DNA from: FEN-1219 sp035548835
Lineage (GTDB): Bacteria; Pseudomonadota; Gammaproteobacteria; Steroidobacterales; Rariloculaceae
Assembly: GCA_035548835.1 (NCBI GenBank)
Contig: DASZSB010000198.1
Coordinates: forward strand, 1-25,945
Direction of reading: 5' to 3'
Length of the DNA: 25,945 bases
Shown: positions 1 through 7,084 of the stretch, one piece after another
How the letters are laid out: every line of letters begins with the position of its first letter
Numbering within the stretch: the first letter of the stretch is position 1
The notes under the pieces: generated by a model
Seen by the model: the letters and a program-made list of their open reading frames with translations, nothing else
The model's database searches: none
What the model was told of the DNA's origin: nothing
Program-made: the position numbers and the translations under genes

Positions 1-2
1 AA

Positions 3-116
3 GCCCAGGGCGGCGGCCGCGAAAGGGCGCCGCGCGAGGGTCGACGCCCGCCGCCGGATTTCGCCGGCGACGCTCCGAGCTTCTCCGACGAACCGGCCGA
101 GGGCGACCGCGAGTAG
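3..116 (+). CDS. rpsF: C-terminal tail of an upstream gene, probably ribosomal protein S6 (partial)
   Basis: An open frame runs from the left edge to a TAG at 114-116 and gives about 37 residues, rich in Gly, Arg and Pro at first and acidic at the end (finishing SDEPAEGDRE). The identity rests on context: in gammaproteobacteria the gene directly upstream of rpsR is rpsF, sometimes with priB between, and S6 proteins often carry charged, disordered C-terminal tails like this. No folded domain is visible. A PriB or SSB-like tail is the alternative; the typical SSB ending (acidic then IPF) is absent. The stop lies 27 bases before rpsR, which fits one operon. Confidence 0.4.
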   Translation, partial: AQGGGRERAPREGRRPPPDFAGDAPSFSDEPAEGDRE

Positions 117-143
117 CGGTAGCCGCAACAGGAGACTACGAAC

Positions 144-368
144 ATGGCCCGTTATTTCCGCCGCAAGAAGTTCTGCCGCTTCACGGCCGAAGGCGTGAAG
201 GAGATCGACTACAAGGATCTCGCCACGCTGAAGCAGTACATCACCGAGACCGGCAAGATCGTGCCGAGCCGCATCACGGGCACGCGCGCGCCGTATCAGC
301 GCCAGCTCGCCACGGCGGTCAAGCGCGCCCGGTATCTCGCGCTGCTGCCGTACACGGATCAGCACTAG
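144..368 (+). CDS. rpsR: 30S ribosomal protein S18
   Basis: This 74-residue protein is a full-length S18, the small-subunit protein that pairs with S6 on the platform of the 30S ribosome. The C-terminal half holds the family signature (KIVPSRITGTRAPYQRQL, then the RARYLALLPY block) and the N-terminus has the basic RYFRRKKFCRF segment. The ATG is preceded by GGAG at 131-134 with a suitable spacer, so the start is secure. It follows the probable rpsF tail and precedes a membrane protein gene and rplI. This is the order I recall from Pseudomonas and relatives. The stop is TAG. Confidence 0.97.
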   Translation: MARYFRRKKFCRFTAEGVKEIDYKDLATLKQYITETGKIVPSRITGTRAPYQRQLATAVKRARYLALLPYTDQH

Positions 369-399
369 CGTCCGAGCGCGCCGCCGCAGCGGTGCGACC

Positions 400-1272
400 G
401 TGAAAGCATTTACCGACTGGCTGCTCGCGCAACGCCAGCGACTGGTGATCGTCGCGATCGTCGCCACGCCGCTGCTGCCGGTGGTGTCGGCCGCGCTGCT
501 CGCGCTGGAAACGATCCGGCGCGGCCCGCTGCAGGGCCTGGTCAGTGCGGCGTTCGGCGTTGCGGGATTGAGCCTGCTGGCGGCGCTGTCGCGAACCGGT
601 GTCGTGACGTTTGCGCTGATCGGCGTCGCCAGCATGGGCGCCGGCGTGGCCGTCGGCGCGTTGATTCGCTGGGCGGGGAACCTCGTGTTCGCCTTCCAGG
701 CCGTGTGGCTCGTGTGCTTCGTGCTCGTGGCCGTGCTCGGCCTCGTCGGCCCGGACCCGGCGGTGGTATTCGCCCCGGTGCTGAAGGAGTTCGAGGCCAT
801 GGTGCAAGCGCCGCCCGGCAGCGAGGCGGACGTGGCCGAGCTCACGGCGCGGCTGGCCGCGATGCTGCCGGCCGTGACGCTGTTCTCGTCGCTGGTGGGC
901 GCGCTGCTGCTCAGCTACTGGTGGTGGAGCGTGGCGAGCGGGCAGAAGCAGTTCGGCGCGGAGTTCCGGCGCCTGAAGCTCGGTCGGTGGCTGGGCTCGG
1001 TCGCGACGCTGGTGGTGCTGCTCGCGCTGGTGTTCGGCGCGCCGGTGGTTCAGAATTTGCTTCCTATGGCCCTGTTCGGCTTCATGTTTCAGGGCCTTGC
1101 GGTGATGCATGCCTGGGCCCACGCGAAGCAGTGGCATCCGGCGCTGTTGGGGCTGGTGTACGTGTTGTTGGTGGTGCCGCCGCTGACGGTCGCGGTCATG
1201 GTGCCGCTGGGCGTCATCGGAATGGTGGATACTTGGTTGGACTTGCGGAAGCCGGTGCGCTCCGCGGCATGA
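400..1272 (+). CDS. Polytopic membrane protein, DUF2232/YybS-like
   Basis: The 290-residue product is strongly hydrophobic, with about seven or eight candidate membrane segments: roughly 15-37, 45-62, 68-92, 96-118, 153-172, 195-215, 218-236 and 245-275. A soluble stretch around 120-150 (FAPVLKEFEAMVQAPPGSEA) separates two halves. A membrane protein of this size between rpsR and rplI is a recurring arrangement in gammaproteobacteria and is usually assigned to DUF2232; that assignment is from position and character, not a search. The start is a GTG 31 bases after the rpsR stop with no clear Shine-Dalgarno, so the exact start is uncertain. It ends 13 bases before rplI and so is probably co-transcribed with the ribosomal genes. 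Its function is unknown; I see no catalytic motif. Confidence 0.8.
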   Translation: MKAFTDWLLAQRQRLVIVAIVATPLLPVVSAALLALETIRRGPLQGLVSAAFGVAGLSLLAALSRTGVVTFALIGVASMGAGVAVGALIRWAGNLVFAFQAVWLVCFVLVAVLGLVGPDPAVVFAPVLKEFEAMVQAPPGSEADVAELTARLAAMLPAVTLFSSLVGALLLSYWWWSVASGQKQFGAEFRRLKLGRWLGSVATLVVLLALVFGAPVVQNLLPMALFGFMFQGLAVMHAWAHAKQWHPALLGLVYVLLVVPPLTVAVMVPLGVIGMVDTWLDLRKPVRSAA

Positions 1273-1285
1273 CGAGAGTAGAGAC

Positions 1286-1744
1286 ATGGAAATCATTTTG
1301 CTCGAGAAAGTGAACAACGTCGGCGGCATCGGCGACAAGGTGCGCGTGAAGTCCGGCTACGCCCGCAATTACCTGATCCCGCAGGGCAAGGCCACGCTGG
1401 CCACGCCGGCCAACGTCGCGAAGTTCGAAGCCCGGCGCGCCGAGCTCGAAGCGAAGGCCGCCGCCGAGCTCTCGGCCGCGCAGGCGCGCGCCAAGAAGCT
1501 CGAGGGCCTGGTCGTCAAGATCACGATGCAGGCGGGCTCCGAGGGCAAGCTGTTCGGCTCGGTCGGCACGGTCGACATCGCGGAAGCCGTCGGCAAGCTC
1601 GGAGTCGAGGTCGAGCGCAGCGAAGTGCGCCTGCCCGAAGGGCCGCTCCGTGTCGCCGGCGAGCACCGCATCGAGCTGCACCTGCATACCGACGTCAACG
1701 TCGAGCTGCCGGTCATCATCGAGGCTGAAGAAGTCGGTAAGTAA
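1286..1744 (+). CDS. rplI: 50S ribosomal protein L9
   Basis: At 152 residues this is a normal-length L9, the elongated large-subunit protein near the L1 stalk. The N-terminal RNA-binding domain shows the family pattern (MEIILLEKVNNVGGIGD, then VKSGYARNYLIPQGKA). It is followed by the Ala/Glu-rich connecting helix at about residues 45-78 and a C-terminal domain with LFGSVGTVDIAEA and LRVAGEHRIELHLH. The ATG sits shortly after a purine-rich GAGAGTAGAGA stretch. It closes a run of ribosomal genes and is followed 37 bases later by dnaB. The stop is TAA. Confidence 0.97.
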   Translation: MEIILLEKVNNVGGIGDKVRVKSGYARNYLIPQGKATLATPANVAKFEARRAELEAKAAAELSAAQARAKKLEGLVVKITMQAGSEGKLFGSVGTVDIAEAVGKLGVEVERSEVRLPEGPLRVAGEHRIELHLHTDVNVELPVIIEAEEVGK

Positions 1745-1781
1745 CATGCACGCGGCGGCGGGCGGCTAGCTCGACACAACG

Positions 1782-3176
1782 ATGGCCGAAGCCGCCGCAG
1801 CTTCCGACATTGCAAGGCGCGCGACCGAGCGCCTGCGACTACCCCCGCACTCCGTCGAGGCCGAGCAGTCGCTGCTCGGCGGGCTCATGCTCGATCAGCG
1901 AGCCTGGGACCAGATCGCCGACGTCGTCGCCGCCGAGGATCTCTATCGCGCCGACCACCGGCTGATCTTCGACGCCGTCGCAACGCTCGTGGAGCGAAAC
2001 CAGCCACCCGACGCCGTCACGGTCAGCGAACATTTGCAGCGCCTCGGCCAGCTCGATTCTGCCGGCGGGCTGCCGTATCTGGCGCGCCTCGTACAGGACA
2101 CGCCGAGCTCCGCGAACATCCGCGCCTACGCGCGCATCATCCGCGACCACGCAATGCTGCGGCGGCTGATCGAGATCGGCGGCGACATCGCCGCGAGCGC
2201 CTATGCAACCGAGGGACTGAGCGCTTCCGACATCGTGGACCGGGCCGAGCAGCGCGTGTTCGAGATTGCCGAGCGCGGGCAGCGTCGCGGGTCGGGTTTC
2301 GTGCCGCTGAAGCAGATCCTGCCGAAGACGATCGATCGCATCGATTTCCTGAGCCACTCGACGAGCGAGATCACCGGCGTGTCCACGGGTTTCAGCGAGA
2401 TGGACAAGTGGACGGCGGGATTGCAGCGCGGCGAGCTGATCATCATCGCCGGCCGCCCGTCGATGGGTAAGACCACGCTCGCGATCAACATCGCGGAGAA
2501 CGCCGCGCTCGGCGGCAAGGTGCCGGCCGCGATCTTCAGCATGGAAATGTCGGCCGAGCAGCTGTCGTTCCGCATGCTGAGCTCGATCGGGCGCATCGGG
2601 CAGACGCGCCTGCGCACGGGCAGGCTGCTCGACGAAGACTGGCCGCGCGTGGATTCCGCGGTGTCGATGATGTCGGAGGCGCCCATCTTCATCGACGACA
2701 GCGGTGCGTTGACGCCCACCGAGGTCCGCGCGCGCGCCCGGCGCCTGAAGCGCGAGCACGGGCTCGGGCTCATCGTCGTCGACTACCTGCAGCTCATGCA
2801 GGTCACGGGCACGGCCGAGAATCGCGCGACCGAGATCTCGGAGATCTCGCGCTCGCTCAAGGCGCTTGCGAAGGAGCTCGACGTGCCGGTCATCGCGCTG
2901 TCGCAGCTGAATCGCAGCGTCGAGCAGCGTCAGGACAAGCGGCCCGTGATGTCCGATCTGCGCGAGTCGGGCGCCATCGAGCAGGACGCCGACCTGATCA
3001 TGTTCATCTATCGCGAAGAAGTCTACGAACGCGAGACGCCGCGCAAGGGCATCGCGGACATCATCATCGCGAAACAGCGTAACGGCCCCGTCGGTGAGTT
3101 CCACCTGACGTTCCTCGGCGAGTTCACGAAGTTCGAGAACCTCGTGGCCGAGGCGTACGGTGAGGGCGCGTTCTAG
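1782..3176 (+). CDS. dnaB: Replicative DNA helicase DnaB
   Basis: This 464-residue protein is a full-length DnaB, the hexameric helicase that unwinds DNA at the replication fork. The N-terminal helical domain (about 20-125) starts with PPHSVEAEQSLLGGL. A linker follows, then the RecA-like ATPase domain from about residue 190. Walker A is GRPSMGKT at 224-231, Walker B is LIVVDYLQLM at about 330-339, SQLNR lies at 374-378, and KQRNGP at 431-436 is near the arginine finger region. No intein is present. There is no obvious Shine-Dalgarno before the ATG, but the N-terminus matches family length. The stop TAG shares a CTAG with the stop of the opposing FHA gene. Confidence 0.97.
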   Translation: MAEAAAASDIARRATERLRLPPHSVEAEQSLLGGLMLDQRAWDQIADVVAAEDLYRADHRLIFDAVATLVERNQPPDAVTVSEHLQRLGQLDSAGGLPYLARLVQDTPSSANIRAYARIIRDHAMLRRLIEIGGDIAASAYATEGLSASDIVDRAEQRVFEIAERGQRRGSGFVPLKQILPKTIDRIDFLSHSTSEITGVSTGFSEMDKWTAGLQRGELIIIAGRPSMGKTTLAINIAENAALGGKVPAAIFSMEMSAEQLSFRMLSSIGRIGQTRLRTGRLLDEDWPRVDSAVSMMSEAPIFIDDSGALTPTEVRARARRLKREHGLGLIVVDYLQLMQVTGTAENRATEISEISRSLKALAKELDVPVIALSQLNRSVEQRQDKRPVMSDLRESGAIEQDADLIMFIYREEVYERETPRKGIADIIIAKQRNGPVGEFHLTFLGEFTKFENLVAEAYGEGAF

Positions 3177-3961
3177 CTCAGGAAGAAGCCCATCTTCACG
3201 CCGGCCAGCTGGATGACGTCGTTGTCCAGCAGTTTGCGCGCCTGTGCCCCAATCGCCATGCCGTTGACCAGCGGGAAGCCTTCGGTCTTGCCGCTCTCGA
3301 CGTGCACGATGTAGTAGCCCTCGGCGCGCCGCGTGATCGCGGCCACCTGCACGCCCGGACGGCCGAGCGTCGTCAGGGCCTTGGTGAGCTCGAGCTCACG
3401 GCCGGCGAAAGTTCCGGACAGCACCTGCAGCTTCGCCAGCGGCAGCACCGGCGCCGCGCTCTCGTCGACTTCCTGCGTGGCGGTCGGCTGGAACGGCTTG
3501 CGCGGCTTCGGGGGCTCGACCTTCGGCATGGCGGCCTTGGGCACGGACTCGGCGGCTTCGCGGTCCGCGGCCACTTCGGCCACGCGCGCGGCCTTCGCGA
3601 CCTGCTTCTCCATCTGGCCGCTCGGCTGGATGACCATGGTCTTCTCGAACTCGTCCTCGGGTGCCTGCTGCGCCTGATCGTCGACGTAGCGCAGCTGGTG
3701 GTGGCCGACCGTGATCACGTCGCCATGCTGCAACGCGTGCTTCTTGATCAGCTTGCCGTTGACGTAGGTGCCGTTGGTGCTGTTCAGGTCTTCGAGGAAC
3801 GAGTCGTTCAGGATGTTGATGATCAGCGAGTGATGGCCACTGACGGCAGCGTTGTCGATCCGGATGTCGTTATCCGGCAGACGGCCCACCGTGTAGCGTT
3901 CCTTGGTCATGTTGTATTCCGCCAAGGTCTGGCCGTCCAAGCTGAGAATCAAGCGTGCCAT
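3173..3961 (-). CDS. FHA-domain phosphothreonine reader with a degenerate second FHA-like domain
   Basis: The 262-residue protein has an N-terminal FHA domain (about 1-95) with the classic binding residues: GR at 26-27, S41 with GHH at 42-44, and N60 followed by STNG. This domain type binds phosphothreonine peptides. After it, EKTMVIQP places Thr108 in an acidic-then-hydrophobic setting like the phosphorylated tails of GarA/OdhI-type proteins. A Lys/Ala/Pro-rich linker (about 115-172) leads to a C-terminal beta-rich segment (175-262). That segment resembles an FHA fold (LGRPG at 199-203, VNGMAIG, DVIQLAGV) but lacks the conserved Ser-His and Asn residues. GGGA precedes the ATG on the minus strand. 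It is the last gene of the kinase-phosphatase-FHA cassette, 41 bases after the phosphatase. It has no signal peptide, so it is cytoplasmic. The specific partners are unknown. Confidence 0.9.
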   Translation of the reverse strand: MARLILSLDGQTLAEYNMTKERYTVGRLPDNDIRIDNAAVSGHHSLIINILNDSFLEDLNSTNGTYVNGKLIKKHALQHGDVITVGHHQLRYVDDQAQQAPEDEFEKTMVIQPSGQMEKQVAKAARVAEVAADREAAESVPKAAMPKVEPPKPRKPFQPTATQEVDESAAPVLPLAKLQVLSGTFAGRELELTKALTTLGRPGVQVAAITRRAEGYYIVHVESGKTEGFPLVNGMAIGAQARKLLDNDVIQLAGVKMGFFLS

Positions 3962-4002
3962 GGTGTATGTCCCGATTGCCTATGTGTGCGGCTAGGTGCG
4001 GC

Positions 4003-4830
4003 TCATGCGCCGAACAGACCGCGGACCTTGCTGAGCAAACCTGCTTCGGCGGGAAACGATTCCGCTACCCGCACCAGGATGACGGACACGTTGTCGCGCC
4101 CGCCGTTGTCGTTCGTGAGCTTGATCAGTTGCTCGCCGACCGTGCGCACGTCGTTGTTGAACGTGCTGATCGTCAGGTGAATATCCTCGTCCTCGACCAT
4201 GTCGGGAAGGCCGTCGGAACACATCAGGAAGTAGTCGCCCTTCTGGACGTCCATTTCCTGAATCTCGACTTCGACGTTGGCTTCCACGCCGAGCGCGCGC
4301 GTGACGTAGTTGCGATTCGTCGAGCGCTGCGCTTCCTCCTGCGAGTAGAAGCCGCGGTCCACGAGCTCCTGCAGCAGGGAGTGGTCCATGGTGACCTGCT
4401 CGAACTTGTTGCCGCGCAGGCGATACATCCGCGAGTCGCCGACGTGCGCGATCGACACCCGGTTGTCGTAGAACAGGCTCGCGACCAGCGTCGTGCCCAT
4501 ACCCTCGCATTGCGGCTGCGACTGAGCCGTCTGGTTGATGACCTTGTTGGCACGCAGGATGGCGTCGCGCAGCACGATCGATTGCCGCATGAGTCCCGTG
4601 CCGCTCTCGATCTCGGCCCTGCGCTCGCGCTTGCAGGCTTCGGATACCAGGTCGATCACGGTTTTCACGGCAATGCCGCTGGCGACTTCGCCGGCGTTGT
4701 AGCCGCCCATTCCGTCGGCGAGAACCCAAAGGCCAATGTCCGGACGGGCGCCGATCGCGTCCTCGTTGTGGTCTCTGACTTTGCCGACATCAGTGACCTC
4801 GACATGCACCAATTTCCCTTTGAGGCTCAT
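4003..4830 (-). CDS. PP2C-family Ser/Thr protein phosphatase
   Basis: This 275-residue protein has all the metal-binding signatures of bacterial PP2C (PppA/Stp type) phosphatases: HNED at 21-24, LADGMGGYNAGE at 38-48 (Asp39), HVGDSRMYRLR at about 129-139, MDHS, VTRALG, MCSDGLPDM with Asp206, and GGRDN with Asp246. Such enzymes remove phosphate from Ser and Thr using two or three Mn/Mg ions. I chose the ATG at 4830 because the protein then starts just before the family core; the open frame extends further upstream but only through the end of the kinase gene. The gene lies 34 bases after the kinase stop and 41 before the FHA gene, so it is probably the cognate phosphatase of that kinase. It has no membrane segment. 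The short C-terminal extension ends LLSKVRGLFGA. Confidence 0.95.
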   Translation of the reverse strand: MSLKGKLVHVEVTDVGKVRDHNEDAIGARPDIGLWVLADGMGGYNAGEVASGIAVKTVIDLVSEACKRERRAEIESGTGLMRQSIVLRDAILRANKVINQTAQSQPQCEGMGTTLVASLFYDNRVSIAHVGDSRMYRLRGNKFEQVTMDHSLLQELVDRGFYSQEEAQRSTNRNYVTRALGVEANVEVEIQEMDVQKGDYFLMCSDGLPDMVEDEDIHLTISTFNNDVRTVGEQLIKLTNDNGGRDNVSVILVRVAESFPAEAGLLSKVRGLFGA

Positions 4831-4865
4831 GCTCAGAGTCGTCTCGTACTGTGCTCGAACCGACC

Positions 4866-6950
4866 TTAAGCCGCTTTCGCGTGCCCACGCCGCAACGCGG
4901 CAGCCATCTCGGCTCCGGACTGGTAGCGGTTCGCGGGGTCTTTCGCCAGGGCACGATCCACCACGTCGTCGAGCCATTTCGGCAGGTCGGTACGGACGGT
5001 CGTCACGGGCTGGTGCGGCTCGTTGGCGATCACGAACATGAGCTTGGTCATCGAGGCTCCGCGGAAGGGCAAGTAGCCGGTCAAAAGTTGATAAAGGCTA
5101 ACACCTAGCGCGAATAAGTCAGTGTGCCCGTTCACGTTTCTTCCCTCGAGCTGCTCGGGGGACATGAACGCCGGTGTACCCAACACGATGCCGGTCCGCG
5201 TCCGGTTGGCGTCGATCAACTTCGCAATCCCAAAGTCCGTGATCTTCAGGCTGTCCGACAACGAATCATACATAATATTGGCAGGCTTGATATCCCTGTG
5301 AACCACGCTGTGGGCGTGTGCGTAGTCGAGTGCCGTGGCAGCCCGGGCCAGGAGCTCCAGCACGACGTCCACGGGCAGCAGATGCTCCGGCACGGCGAAA
5401 TCGCTCAGGTGCCGGCCCTTCAGGTACTCCATGGCGATGTAGGCCAGACCCTCGGTCTGGCCTACGTCGAAGATCGTGACGATGTTCGGGTGGTTCAGCC
5501 CGCCCGCAATCGATGCTTCGCGAAGGAAGCTCTGGCTCAAGCTCTCGAGCTCGACGCCGTCGTAGTCGAGCGACAGGTCGATGACCTTCAATGCCACGAT
5601 GCGATTGATGACCGGATCCCGGGCCAGGTAGACGTAACCCGTCGCACCGTGGCCGATCGGCTCGAGCAGCTGGTAGCGACCCAGCGTCTGCGGCACCGGA
5701 AAGGGCTCGTCGTCCGCGCTGGGGGCGGGATGGCTGGCCCGGACCAGGCGGTGGGCGACGTCACGGTACCGGCTGTCGACCTGCGCGATCCGGTAGAACA
5801 GATCCGCCGCTTCCTGCTGGCAGCCTTCGCCGGCGAGCGCGGACGCGAGGTCGTAGAGCTCGGGCAGCAGTGCGGCGCCGGGCGCTACGCGCCGGTACAC
5901 GGCCCACGCCTCGAGATGCCTGCCGGCGGCCGCGGCGCGGCGCGCGTCGACGAGATTGCCGGATTCCGCCGAGCCCGCGCCGGACGGGACGGGCCGGGGC
6001 CGCTGCCTGATGACGAGCAGCGCGCCCGTCAGCACGAGCCAGGCAGCGGGTCCCGTGACCGGCAGCCACAGATCGAGCGCCGTGAACGCGGCGGCGGAGG
6101 CGGCCAGCATCACCAGCGTGGCGACTGCAAGTGCGCCGACGGTCGCCGCACGCGTGCGCCACCCGAGGAAGGCGAGCGGCAGCAGCAGGACTGCCGCAAG
6201 GCCCCAGGCCGTGATCGTCGACCTCAGCCCGCCATCGAGCCACCGCTGCTCGCGGTAGTTCGCGAGCACGTGCGCGACGAGCTCGGGAGAGCTCAACAGG
6301 CCGACCGGCGTCAGGTGCACACGGTCCGCGCTGCCCGCGATCACGATGCTGTGGTCGAGCAGCTCCGGCCGGTCGAGCACCTGCTTCTCGGCCACGGCCT
6401 GGAACGCATGCGGCGCGCCGAAGCGCAGCGGCCGCGACGCGGTCGAGGCTGGCGGAGGCGGCGTGCCATCGACCGTCGCCAATGCCTGGGCAGCGTACAG
6501 CGGCAGCGATGGCGTCGGCGGCGTGTGACCGCCCAGCATCTGGTCGTGCCGGATCACTCCGTCGACATCGGGCTCGAACCACAGGTGACCGCCGCGCGAC
6601 CAGTGTGTGGTACGGGCGCGTGTGCCGCCGAGCGGCAACTCCGTCGGGCCCATCCAGGGGTCCGCGGTGCTCGTGCCTGCCGGGGGCCGCGTCACCGTGC
6701 TGATCAGCAGCAACGGCGAGCGACGCTTGGCAACCTTGGCGAGCGGCGCGAACGAGCCGGGTGTGGGTTCCTCGACGAGCAGGATGTCGCCCGCAGCCGG
6801 CGGAGGTTCGAGCAGTGACCAGGTGTCGAACAGCCAGCCATCGAGGCGCGAGGCGATCAGCGCGGGGGGCAGATACAGGACGGCCGTGGCCAGCAAGCCC
6901 AGAGCTGCGGCCTCGAACAGACTTCGACAGAGACTGCGAAAACCATCCAT
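4866..6950 (-). CDS. Membrane Hanks-type Ser/Thr kinase with N-terminal CHASE2-like sensor
   Basis: The 694-residue protein starts with a membrane segment (about 13-34). A periplasmic region (about 38-245) follows that fits a divergent CHASE2 domain: FEPDVDGVIRHD near 126-136, PSLPLYAAQAL near 147-157, and SIVIAG with TPVG near 201-217. Three membrane segments follow (about 246-265, 268-290, 296-314), then a helical TPR-like linker (335-405) and a C-terminal kinase domain (425-690). The kinase looks active: glycine loop GHGATGYVY from 433, Lys455 in VALKV, Glu478, HRD at 551-553, DFG at 572-574, and SPE at 597-599. There is no PASTA repeat. The ATG at 6950 has GGGAG about ten bases upstream; an upstream ATG at 7013 would add 21 Pro/Gly-rich residues before the membrane segment and is less likely. 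It heads an operon with a PP2C and an FHA protein, and is divergent from radA. The ligand is unknown. Confidence 0.92.
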   Translation of the reverse strand: MDGFRSLCRSLFEAAALGLLATAVLYLPPALIASRLDGWLFDTWSLLEPPPAAGDILLVEEPTPGSFAPLAKVAKRRSPLLLISTVTRPPAGTSTADPWMGPTELPLGGTRARTTHWSRGGHLWFEPDVDGVIRHDQMLGGHTPPTPSLPLYAAQALATVDGTPPPPASTASRPLRFGAPHAFQAVAEKQVLDRPELLDHSIVIAGSADRVHLTPVGLLSSPELVAHVLANYREQRWLDGGLRSTITAWGLAAVLLLPLAFLGWRTRAATVGALAVATLVMLAASAAAFTALDLWLPVTGPAAWLVLTGALLVIRQRPRPVPSGAGSAESGNLVDARRAAAAGRHLEAWAVYRRVAPGAALLPELYDLASALAGEGCQQEAADLFYRIAQVDSRYRDVAHRLVRASHPAPSADDEPFPVPQTLGRYQLLEPIGHGATGYVYLARDPVINRIVALKVIDLSLDYDGVELESLSQSFLREASIAGGLNHPNIVTIFDVGQTEGLAYIAMEYLKGRHLSDFAVPEHLLPVDVVLELLARAATALDYAHAHSVVHRDIKPANIMYDSLSDSLKITDFGIAKLIDANRTRTGIVLGTPAFMSPEQLEGRNVNGHTDLFALGVSLYQLLTGYLPFRGASMTKLMFVIANEPHQPVTTVRTDLPKWLDDVVDRALAKDPANRYQSGAEMAAALRRGHAKAA

Positions 6951-6960
6951 GGTCGGCGTG

Positions 6961-6977
6961 CTCCCGGCGCGCGGGAG
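6961..6977 (-). promoter_or_regulatory. Hairpin covering the kinase ribosome binding site
   Basis: A perfect 6-base inverted repeat (CTCCCG, five-base loop, CGGGAG) lies 10 bases upstream of the kinase ATG. On the minus strand the second arm contains the GGGAG that is the best Shine-Dalgarno for the kinase, so a transcript starting upstream of 6977 could fold to hide its own ribosome binding site. A weak -10-like CATACT at 6981-6976 would instead start transcription inside the repeat. The two readings exclude each other. Confidence 0.4.
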
Positions 6978-6982
6978 TATGC

Positions 6983-7007
6983 CACGCGGGGGCTGGCCCC
7001 CCGTGTG
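6983..7007. repeat. Inverted repeat in the divergent kinase/radA intergenic region
   Basis: A 10-base stem (CACGCGGGGG against CCCCCGTGTG, one G-T pair) with loop CTGGC lies in the 134-base gap between the divergent kinase and radA genes. No T-run follows on either strand, and divergent promoters need no terminator here. It is therefore either a protein-binding site or a structured leader of the kinase mRNA. Its role is not established. Confidence 0.5.
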
Positions 7008-7084
7008 ATGCAAAGCGCGTTTCCCCGCCGGGTGCCCGCAATCGGCAGCCGGTCCGTGCCGTGCAATTCGGCTATTCTGGCCGT

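Noticed and set aside
5124..6818. Long plus-strand open frame opposite the kinase
   Set aside because: It is antisense to a kinase with all catalytic motifs, has low-complexity Arg/Gly/Gln-rich content and no ribosome binding site.
6951..7013. Upstream ATG at 7013 as the kinase start
   Set aside because: It would add 21 Pro/Gly-rich residues before the first membrane segment, and has no better ribosome binding site than the ATG at 6950.
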